The notes below the pieces were generated by a model, which did no database searches, was not told the origin of the DNA, and worked only from the letters and a program-made list of their open reading frames with translations. Shown here piece by piece: positions 1-8,100 of a DNA stretch of 20,039 bases. This stretch comes from Pelargonium nanum (taxonomy: Eukaryota > Streptophyta > Magnoliopsida > Geraniales > Geraniaceae), in assembly GCA_036897485.1 (NCBI GenBank), contig JAYMTF010002020.1:1-20039 (forward strand), given 5' to 3'. Numbering within the stretch: the stretch's first letter is position 1; each line of letters opens with the position of its first letter. The translations under genes and the position numbers were made by a program.

Positions 1-1396
1 ACTGGAACTGCCCCCAGTAAGCCCTCTAATTATATTTTATGGTTTTTGTATGACTTCAGAAAATTTATTTATCAACTCCCAAGTTAAGATTAATTATGAT
101 GAGAATTTGCAATATAACTTTTCACTGCAGAAATGAGCGAGTAACAATTTCCTCTGTTATTCTGAACAGAAAAGTAAAAATTAATTAGCCTAGAATTTCT
201 AGACCCAATCTTTCCCTGATCCAGAATAATAAACTTAAAAAGTTTAGAAGTTCTCTCTCTGGATGAGCTTCAGTTTGCTTCAGATACATTTTTCAGAGTG
301 TTAGATAGTTGAAACGGCAGGGTTAGATATTAGATAGATAGTTCATACTGAGGTCCGAGAGTTATGTTCCTTGTAGAAGTAACAAGTTTTGAATCGGGAT
401 CCTCATTCCAGGTATCTCATATTACATGAACACTGGAAGCTCATGAATCTGATTAGCTGTGGGATATAACATGAATCGAAAACAATAGGAAGAAAATTGA
501 ATGCAGAAATCAAATGATTCACACAGTTTAAATTCGGGAATTTTTTATTTGAGATTTCCATATTGTCGTAATTCAGCTCTGTTGAATGCTCCAAGGGTGC
601 ATAGTTGAGAATTTTCAGAATTTTGGTAGGCAAATGGAAACCTTTTTTACTATAAGTGTATTTAGCTTTTTTATTTATTACTGGATTGCTTCTTTTTCTC
701 TGGGAAAACGGTTTTTTTTTTTCCTAAGATTCTAGACTTGCAACTTGACTCTTAGGAAAGAAACTTAACTTCTCTCTCGCTAGTCTCTTTCTCTCTCTAC
801 ATGTGTGTGTATTGCACATTGGGGTGGTAATTCGTGTTCGTGTTGAAAGTTCGATATTTTGTTAAATGGATCAATCCAAATCCGACCTGATTATTAAATG
901 GGTTGAATTACGGGAACATGACCTACTTATGAACGGGTTGACACGACATGACCAACACGCTTATAATTTAGTTCAAATTACTAGACTGACCCAACCCATC
1001 AGATTGACCCGACATGACCCGATATATTTGACATGTTCAATTTTTTATGGGTCATATTTTCACTTGATATGTTTGAAAAGTTGCATTTTTATCCTTCAAT
1101 GGGTTAACGGATTTGACACGGACACGAACCGGTTATTAAACGGGTTAAGTTAGTCGACACGAAACCGATTAAGCTTAACCTGAACCTAAACCTACTTAAA
1201 TTCATGTCGTGTATACACAGTATACATATATATTGATATACAGATTGCTCTTTGCAGTTGTGATTTCTTAAATTTCAAACGGAATGAAGTATGCCTGAAG
1301 TGCAGCACTGATCGTCCCCCAATGACTACGGAGAGTGACTATGGAAATGAAGTGGCTAATGCCTATGAAGATCGAATATGGAAGAGACCTAAATGA
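1..1396 (+). CDS. RanBP2-type zinc-finger protein, 3' end (partial; exons 1-16 and 1258-1396)
   Basis: The window opens inside an exon ending at 16 with a GTAAGC donor. The next exon begins at 1258 after a pyrimidine-rich tract and TTTGCAG. Joining them (two bases plus one) gives an uninterrupted RanBP2 zinc finger: W-N-C-P-H-C, DFLN, FKRNEV, C-L-K-C. This matches the family pattern W-x-C-x2-C-x3-N-x6-C-x2-C exactly. After the finger the protein runs a further 27 residues, through an acidic stretch, to a C-terminal WKRPK and a TGA at 1394-1396. The intron (17-1257) splits the finger just before its second Cys. RanBP2 fingers bind single-stranded RNA or proteins; in plants the family includes chloroplast and mitochondrial proteins such as VAR3 and the organelle zinc-finger editing factors. 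Because only about 50 residues are visible, neither the subfamily nor the cellular location can be settled. The rest of the gene lies upstream of the window. Confidence 0.85.
818..1215. repeat. Dispersed repeat rich in GACCCGACACGACC-like motifs, inside the zinc-finger gene intron
   Basis: This segment, inside the last intron of the RanBP2 finger gene, is dense in degenerate copies of a short motif on both strands: ACACGACATGACC, GACCCGACATGACCCG, ACGGGTTGACACG, AACGGGTTAA. It begins near GGGTGGTAATTCGTGTTCG and ends near AATTCATGTCGTGTATAC. Such 'hormone-response-like' motif clusters, framed by AATTCGTGT-type ends, are a familiar class of dispersed plant repeat. I could not find convincing terminal repeats or a target duplication, so class and exact ends are uncertain. 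A 95-codon open frame within it has no recognisable domain and is probably chance. Confidence 0.5.
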
Positions 1397-1998
1397 CGGA
1401 TGATTTTGATTACGCTGTCGTGAATTCAGGTTATAACTGTGGCACGCAACACATTACAGCTGTTATATAAAAAAACCATGAAGTTTGCTGCAATGAAGTC
1501 TCCAACGTGCAGGATTTGCTGAACTATATAGTTGCTTGTCGCCAAATGCACTGAGCAAAATGAAATTAGGTATCCATAGTTATTTATTTTCTTTCTAGAA
1601 AAAAATTGTACCGTTAATGGTTGAATTTTGTCTGAAGTGAGAAATCACTAAAGTTGTAGAGCTAACAAGTGGTTGAGCTATAAATTCGGTCAAGATCTAG
1701 GGTTTATCTTTACTTTACTATGTGTTAATTAGGCTTGTTGGTGACCTAATGTGGCAGTTGGTATGCTAGAAACTTATAATCTTAAAAGTTTAAGATAAAT
1801 ATTTTGAATTTTATTGTTTTTTTTTTCACTGGGCTACCTTAAATTTTAGGGGTGTTTGGATCCAGTTATTTGTCCCATAACACATCATGTACCCATCTTT
1901 TAAAGGTTTTATTGGTATAAGTTTTTTAAACTAATTCATCTATGGCAATTTATGTTAAGCAAAACACTTTTTGTTGTCACGTCAAGTATGCGTACCAT
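1397..1998. other. 3' flank of the zinc-finger gene and AT-rich spacer
   Basis: This stretch follows the zinc-finger stop codon and should contain its 3' UTR; no poly(A) site could be fixed. It is AT-rich with no coding exon that I can support. Near 1849 the motif GGGGTGTTTGGATCC resembles the terminus of several plant MITE families, but no matching opposite end was found. Confidence 0.5.
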
Positions 1999-2412
1999 GT
2001 TCCGGCATCAGTTCAAGCATTGCTCACCCAATGGCCGTCTTTCATCTCCATCCGAAGCTCTGCAGATTTTGGCCACCAATCTGCTACATTTCATTATTAT
2101 TCATATGGCTTGCCAGAAAACATATACTCTTCCAGAGCATCCATGAGGAGTTGAGAACCAATCAGTTTGCTTGACAAATATTCGGGATATGTTGTTCTCA
2201 GTCCTCCTCAGCTGCGGTCGTGTTCTGTTCTCCTCTTCTGCAAGGTCCCTCTGGGACCGGGCCCCCTCGGAGGCGGCTCTAGCTCTCCTCATGCCGGCAA
2301 CCGCCTCGACACCCTCTTCATCTGATGTCCTACCTGCGTAGCTTGCTGTTTTTCCCTTGTAAACTGCCAAGCATTTTATCTAATTAAAGTACTCTTCGCT
2401 TATCAAAAAAAA
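1999..2412 (+). mobile_element. Poly(A)-tailed retro-insertion (processed pseudogene or LINE/SINE-type copy, unidentified)
   Basis: A block of about 410 bp, much richer in GC than its surroundings (especially 2190-2340), ends in TTATC followed by ten A (2405-2414). It is flanked by imperfect direct repeats: AAGTATGCGTACCAT at 1984-1998 and AAGTGTGCATACCAT at 2413-2427 (13 of 15 identical). Poly(A) tail, long flanking repeat and absence of LTRs are the marks of target-primed reverse transcription. Several short frames cross it on both strands, but none resembles a protein I know. It may therefore be the 3' end of a processed transcript or of a LINE. The two mismatches in the flanking repeats suggest an old insertion. 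Confidence 0.6.
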
Positions 2413-2427
2413 AAGTGTGCATACCAT

Positions 2428-2849
2428 CTAAATGGTTTTTATTTCTAAGCAAATCCTTGCTCGTAAATTTTTTTTTTTTTCTAAAAAAACATCAACTAAT
2501 TTTAATTTCAAACCATCAATCATCTAGCATTTCTCCTGTATATATTGAGCCATCAGTTTACACAACAAGGGCCAAGAAGAGGAGAATATAGTCGAGAGAA
2601 AAAATTACGTCAAAGTTAACTGACGAAGTGGGTGAAAAATAATTTAAAGTAGTCTTAAGTTACAAAAAAAAAAAAATTTATGGTAGCCCATTACAAAAGG
2701 TGACAAGTACAGAGTTGTCATCTATAATACACCCTATCGCCAAAATTCGGAGGAAGATAAATAAGAAATCAGGAGAGAGATAATTGATCAAACCACTCTT
2801 AAATTCGAGAAAGACCCCAAAGTTGATTGATAAAGGAATGTCCAAACAC
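2428..2849. other. AT-rich spacer, nothing recognised
   Basis: The stretch is AT-rich with several A and T homopolymers. I see no gene, no clear repeat ends and no RNA motif in it. Confidence 0.4.
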
Positions 2850-2949
2850 CAACAATAAGTAGGGCAAGTGGATTAGCGCGCTTGATTCCCTCAAGGTCTC
2901 GGCTTCGAGCTCTCTTTCGGTGTTGTTGATATTGCTTATGAAAAAAAAA
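2850..2949 (+). mobile_element. Short tRNA-derived SINE
   Basis: The element reads as a pol III-type SINE. An A-box-like TAGGGCAAGTGG lies at 2860-2871 and a B-box-like GGCTTCGAGCT at 2901-2911, 29 bp apart, and a tail of A begins at 2940. The core between the boxes (GATTCCCTCAAGGTCTCGG) is nearly the same as that of the SINE at 11355-11509 on the other strand, so both belong to one family. No flanking duplication was found, so the ends are approximate. The tRNA-like part seems to make up most of the copy. Confidence 0.65.
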
Positions 2950-3158
2950 GTTAAAATAATTGTAAACAAGAAAACGAATGAAATCATAATGAAACAAATT
3001 GAAAAGGACAAACAATTGATTCATGCTTTCGGGCATGGCAATCAATCTTTGTGTGGACCTTATCTATTATTTTGATCATGACGATCAATCCTTCGGGTGA
3101 AGTCAACCAATGTTTTTGGGGCATGGAGATCGATTTTAGGAACAATTGATCCTCGTTC
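2950..3158. other. Spacer leading into the tandem array
   Basis: From about 3060 the sequence begins to show degenerate echoes of the tandem unit that follows (for example, variants of ATCAATCCTTCGGG). No gene is seen. Confidence 0.35.
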
Positions 3159-3815
3159 AATGCAGACTTTTGTTTTTCAAGTTAGACTGCACGTGAACCG
3201 ACCCTTCCAGATGTTGTCTTGGTCTCTAATAATGCTATCTTTGGAGTAACACCGCATGTGCGACTGTCCCTTTGGAGGACTTTGCGTTCAACTCGTACTT
3301 CCGCCTTTCAAGCTAATTAGGCACACATGAATCGACGAGAGGTCGTCTTGGTATTCTAATATGCCACCTTTGTAGTGACACCGCAATAAGCGATCGTCCC
3401 TTTAGATGATTATGCATTCATCTCGTACATTAACCTTTTAAGCTAATTAGGCGCAAATGAATCGACCCTTCCGAGGTCGTTTTGGTCTCCTATGATGCCA
3501 CCTTTGGAGTGACACCGCATGAATGACCTCCCCCTTTAGATAACTATGCGATCAACGCGGAATTTCGCCTTTCAAGTTAATTAGACGCACATGAATCGAC
3601 CCTTCAAGGTCGTCTTGGTCTCCTATGATGCCATCTTTGGAATGACACCGCATGTGCAACCATCTCTTTAGATGGCTAAGCGTTCAACGCAGAATTTCGC
3701 CCTTCATATAGGTCGCACATGAACCGACCCTATAGATGTCATTTTAGTTTCCAACACCGCATGGATAACCGTCCCTTTGGATGACTATTTGTTCAGCGCA
3801 GTCTTTCGCCTTTCG
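3159..3815. repeat. Minisatellite-like array, about five units of 128-134 bp
   Basis: A unit containing CACATGAATCGACCCTT, AGGTCGTCTTGGTCTCC, TGCCACCTTTGGAGTGACAC, CGCATG, CGTCCCTTTAGATGA and TTTCGCCTTTCAAG recurs head to tail. The shared ACATGAATCGAC-type start falls at 3191, 3325, 3455, 3589 and 3717, giving periods of 134, 130, 134 and 128 bp. A partial unit precedes the first (3159-3190) and the last is shortened, ending near 3815. Units differ from each other by substitutions and small indels, so the array is old. No unit encodes an open frame. Function and wider family are unknown. Confidence 0.85.
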
Positions 3816-3836
3816 TCCAAATACATGTATTTTTAA

Positions 3837-4080
3837 GGGTTATTTAGTTTTGTCTCCCCTGGACTGACGAAAATTTTGGATTTAGCCCCTGGACTCAAAA
3901 GTATATGGTTTAGGCCATTAAAGTTGTAATTTTTTTTATTCTAACCCTTGCAACCAGCTACAGCAGGTTGAAGACTGCCACTTCACCTGTTCTCACCACG
4001 TCAGCTGCCACCTCACCGGTTCTCTCCCCGTCAGCTGCCACGTCCTCATATGGCCTCCACGTCACCCCAACAACAAATCA
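3837..4080 (+). repeat. Left terminal inverted repeat of the MULE
   Basis: Its inverted partner is ~4720-4946. Shared blocks include GAAAATTTTGGATTTAGCCC, CATATGGTTTAG (one base different) and, further in, CTCC-ACGTCACCC. The repeat holds a 30-bp internal duplication absent from the other side. Confidence 0.88.
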
Positions 4081-4181
4081 AAATCATGATCAAAACACAC
4101 ACACACAGCTATACAAACAATATTTCATCAACAAACATTACATATCCATGGAATTACAGAGAAAAACATAGAACATATAAA

Positions 4182-4600
4182 GGATTGAGTATCGTATGCG
4201 AGCCAGACGGTGGAGAACTGACCCCAACCCAGCTTATTCTGAGTGATGTAGCGCCCCTGGCGAACTAATCTCCGACCCGGATGGCGTGGTAGCCGCCTTT
4301 CCGATAGGATTCAATCCCCTCCTCATCTTCCTCGGAACCGGAGAACGAAGGACAGGACATTGCGTGATTGCGAAAAAATGTGAAAAACCCAAGAAAAAAA
4401 CGGTCGCGGTTGGTGAGTTCGGCGATTGATATACAAAGAATATTTTTTGAGAGAGTTTCTGTGAATTTCTTAGGATTTTGAATCTTGGGTTTGCTTTTTT
4501 AAAGGTGGTGTGTTGATGGGTTGGATTTGAAGAGAGAGCAAAATTCCTCTTTTTGTTTGTGTCTGTGATTGTGTTACTTACACCGAAGAAGAAGGAAGGG
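4182..4600 (-). pseudogene. Captured 5' leader and first coding segment of an SRPK-type protein kinase
   Basis: On the minus strand an ATG at 4360-4358 opens MSCPSFSGSEEDEEGIESYR, then KGGYHAIRVGD. This is the N-terminus of plant SR-protein kinases (SRPK, CMGC family). A TAG follows at 4267-4265. A one-base shift a few codons later restores the family sequence (Y-I-T-Q-N-K-L, then GWGQFSTVWLAYDTQS), which includes the glycine-rich ATP-binding loop. Kinase similarity stops abruptly near 4182, after DTQS, where MULE-derived sequence resumes. Upstream of the ATG, roughly 4361-4600 looks like captured 5' UTR, with (CT)-rich tracts and no similarity to the TIRs. The full kinase is several hundred residues, so only about its first 55 codons are present. 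With a stop and a frameshift the fragment cannot make a kinase. Antisense transcription from the nearby POT1 promoter region is conceivable but unseen. Confidence 0.88.
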
Positions 4601-4719
4601 AAATGATGGAGATGACACCTTCACATCCATCGACTTCCAGCTGTAATTTTTGGGGAAAAGAGGTGAAGAAGAAAGTTGATTAAGTGAAGAAGGATATGAG
4701 ATTGAGAAGGTGAAACGCA

Positions 4720-4946
4720 CCATTTCAATGAGTGGCGTTTTGGTGGGTGACGTGGAAGCCTTTTGATGGTGTGGCAGTTGATGTGGAGAGAATTAGTGAG
4801 GTGTCAGTCTTTAACCTGTAGTAGCCGGTTGCGAGGGTCAAAATAAAAAAAAATAAAACTATAATGGTCTAAACCATATGTTTTTGAGTTCAAGGGCTAA
4901 ATCCAAAATTTTCACCAATCTAGGGGGAGGCAAAACTAAATAACCC
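4720..4946 (-). repeat. Right terminal inverted repeat of the MULE
   Basis: Read on the minus strand it begins GGGTTATTTAGTTTTGCC and follows the left repeat, with scattered differences, to about 4720. It forms the POT1-proximal edge of the element. Confidence 0.88.
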
Positions 4947-5002
4947 TATTTTTAACTTTTACGTCAAAAAGTATATATTTCTAATTTTTTTAAAATTGTT
5001 TC

Positions 5003-5163
5003 CGGGCCATCGGGTCGGTCCAAGTTTACAGCCCGAAGCCCAACTGTCGAGACATGGGCCTTGAATTTTTGGTATTTGGCACCTGTTTTTCCCTCCATAG
5101 CCGCATTACAAATCAAAACCCTAGAAATGCACAAGTGAGAGAGAGCAGAGAGCGAGAGAGAGA
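5003..5163 (+). promoter_or_regulatory. POT1 promoter-proximal region and 5' leader: site II motifs, telo-box, GA-rich leader
   Basis: Between the MULE and the POT1 start lie AGCCCA (5037-5042, a TGGGCT site II motif on the minus strand) and TGGGCC (5055-5060), plus a GGGCC at 5004-5008. A telo-box AAACCCTA follows at 5116-5123, and then a (GA)-rich leader (5135-5163). In plants, site II elements are bound by TCP factors. The telo-box, often paired with them, is bound by Myb-type or PUR-alpha-like proteins; the pair is typical of genes expressed in dividing cells. No clear TATA box was found, which fits this promoter class. The transcription start is not known. Confidence 0.65.
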
Positions 5164-8100
5164 ATGAAGAGTGAGGAAGGTAACAACTATGCGTATCTGA
5201 AGATAAGAGACGCCATTGGTGCAGCGAACCAGAAAGTGAACCTCATCGGCGTGGTTCTCGAGTACGGTGCCGCCAGGAGGACCAGAGGCACAGGTCAGTA
5301 TTCTCCTATTTTTCTTCGCCGGCGATGATGAAAAAAAGGCCGGACTCACGGCTGCTACCTGCTTCTGGTTCGGTAGTAGAATGATGAACATTTCTATGAG
5401 GTGTCTTCTGAGCCACTTTACTCTCTCATCATTTGCTTTTAACAGATCTGCTGTTTTATTGTGCTTGTTCTCCATTTTGGAGCTTTTTCTGATACAGATC
5501 AAAGTTTTGCTATAGCTTCTGATCTTGCTCTACTGTATAAGTTTCAGCCAATGGACTTCATTTCTTAATGTTTACACCTCATAAATTGGTTAGGAACAGT
5601 TATGATATTACACTTTATACTTTAAATCTTCAAATACAAGTGAATCTAGAAACAAGAAAATTTCATAATTTTGCATTCTAATATTTTATTTGTTTATTTT
5701 TGTGCTGATTTCATATTGTTTTTCAAAGGAATATTGGATGTTTTTTTATACTGATTAATTTGATGATAACTTCAATTTTTTAGAAAATGTATTTTTATTG
5801 GTTAATTGTGTCCTCATTAGTTTTTGATACACCACTATTGAAATGTGTTGGAACTTTTTTTTTAATATTAAAAACAATATGTAACTCAGGGGTGCATAAA
5901 AATGTAACCCCAGAAATCATATATTTGCTCTACGAAACTAGCTCTAGAAGAATCTGATAATGTAGATTTAATTCTATATTGCGATTCTTTTATAACCCCA
6001 AAACCCATTTCTTTTGGTTTGCAATTTGCTTCTTTCTCATCACTCGTTGTTCCATTGGCAAGAATTAAACTTGCTCTTACTAGTTTTACTGCCTATGTTC
6101 TGTTTAGGATCCTTGATATGTATACATGCACTTGTAGATTCAGGTTAAGTTTTGCTGGCAATGATGAAAAAAAGGCCGGACTCACGGCTGCTACCCAATG
6201 GTTGGTAGTAGAATGATGAGATTTTCTCTAAAGGTGTCTGTTCTGAGCCAGTTTGTGTCAATGTATTATTTGCTTAGATATCTTCTACTTTTTGTTAATC
6301 TTATTGATTAAGATAAGGACAATGTATCTTCCGAAAGCTATGAATTCATAGTTGGATGCTGTTGATGTTGCATTGGATAGCATGTTAGTGCTGTTGTGGT
6401 TGGCCATATTTACTCTTTTATGGGTGTTTGTTCTACCATTCTGTTTGTTAGAAATAGACCACCCCACGTTTCCTTGTGTGCTGTATTTGAATACCTATTA
6501 TTATTGGTTTAGTTCCACGGTGCCACCCAATCTTCTTGATGATCATTTATGATTTCTTTGCAGATTTTGTATGTACACTAAAACTAATTGATGAATCACA
6601 TCACAAACCTGGAATATCAGTTAATGTTTTTGCTGAAGACTTGGAGAAGCTTCCTCATATTGAATCGGCAGGAGATATAATTCAACTTTATGGTGTTGTG
6701 GTATTTGTTTGGCAGTAACCCTCGTTAAATAGTGTCCACATTGCTTTCCCTGGCTATAGATTATATTATGCATATGGCTGTTCATGTATTTCAATGTCCT
6801 CTCTCACAGATTTTTGTTTTGTTTGTTCAAGTGACCTTGCCGAACACTTTTAGATTGTCATGTCATCTGAGTTGACATTCTAATTGGTTCAGCTTGATAG
6901 GCTAATAATTGAAAGCCCTATTAAGGTCCTATGGTGTAAAAATAAGTGTCTGGAAAAAGAGGAAACCCTTAATGTGTTCTTCTTACATGATTGGTTCCAA
7001 GACTCGGAAAAGGAGGAATGTGGTAGGTTAAACAAGAGTAAAACTCTGTTAAATTAAATTAAAAGACTGAGGGCAGACTCAAGTTATTATGGAAAGGAAT
7101 TATCAAGGGAAAACATGATAATGCAAGACTTAAACCAAGGACATGAGGCTAGATAGGAAGGAGTGTAGAGATAGAGTAAAAAGAGAGAAACCAAATAATT
7201 ATGCTAAAGGATTAATGTTGTCAACCCCAACATATTTTGGGGAAAGGCTTTGTTATTGTTGTTGTCTATAAAACAATGGAAATGGACAACGCAAAATAAG
7301 ATAAAAAGGGTAAACAGTTTAACCTCTTACTCAATTTTGCTTCATAAATATTCTTCACATATGTACCCATAAAACTATGACATGTATACAACTGGAAAAT
7401 GTCACCTAAACTACACTCTTCTCAACTTCTTGCAAATAAGTTGTGTAGAAGGAAATGGATCATTTATGTAACTTAGTTATCTAAGACATCCTGTAGGTAT
7501 GAACATATTGAAGCCAAAAGAGCATTGTAGTGAACTTCAACATACTGGTAAAATTACCAGTAGTGCTGCCAACATTTATTTTGTTGAAAAAGTTTCTCTT
7601 TTGGAATAAATGAATGAAACTCTCTAATAAGTTCAGAGTTCCCATAATTTTAATCTTAATTTCTGATTTGAACTTGTGATAACTAAACAATTGCATAGCT
7701 GGATGAGAACTCAAATCCGCCTAAAACATTTTCCCTTGTATGCCTAGGCGGTGCCCCTGCATTATTTTTGACAATTCACACATGGTTAGTCAATCCATTA
7801 TAATCCACCTAGCCAGTAAATGCTTCTCATGTAATTTGGTTTTATTCACTTAATTTCACACTTAATTTTGATAAAGAATGTGGTGAAAATTTGAAGTAGG
7901 ATTGACCTTTTATTATTTTATTAAACATGATCTTATACTACATAAAGTAGTGTGAATAGTTTAAACAACAGGATTATTTTTGTAGCTCTTTCTCTGAGCT
8001 GCAATAAACATAGGGTAATTACATATGTATATGTGGAGTATTGGTAAAGGTCATCAAACATCCGTTGCTAGATTGTATGTGGGTTGATTAAGAGGAAATG

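Larger units (their letters stand above)
3837..4946. mobile_element. Mutator-like element (Pack-MULE), non-autonomous, with ~230-bp TIRs and 9-bp target duplication
   Basis: The left end GGGTTATTTAGTTTTG is matched by the inverted right end CAAAACTAAATAACCC. The inverted similarity continues for about 230 bp (3837 to ~4080 and ~4720 to 4946). The element is flanked by a perfect 9-bp duplication, TATTTTTAA, at 3828-3836 and 4947-4955. Long terminal inverted repeats plus a 9-bp duplication are diagnostic of the Mutator superfamily. The 640-bp interior has no transposase; it carries a fragment of a host protein-kinase gene on the minus strand. The left repeat has an extra 30-bp tandem copy (3981-4010 and 4011-4040) where the right has one. 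The identical target duplication suggests a fairly recent insertion, though the two TIRs have diverged noticeably. The right end is 217 bp from the POT1 start codon. Confidence 0.92.

Noticed and set aside
866-1153. 95-codon open frame as a gene
   Set aside because: It lies inside a repeat of short degenerate motifs within the zinc-finger gene intron and has no domain.
1849-2860. MITE with GGGGTGTTTGG-type ends (left near 1849, possible right end CCAAACACC near 2842)
   Set aside because: Only about nine bases of inverted match and no target duplication; the pairing is not better than chance in this AT-rich spacer.
5113-5502. Minus-strand 129-codon open frame over POT1 exon 1
   Set aside because: It is antisense to exon 1 and intron 1 with no recognisable domain; the forward frame is clearly POT1.
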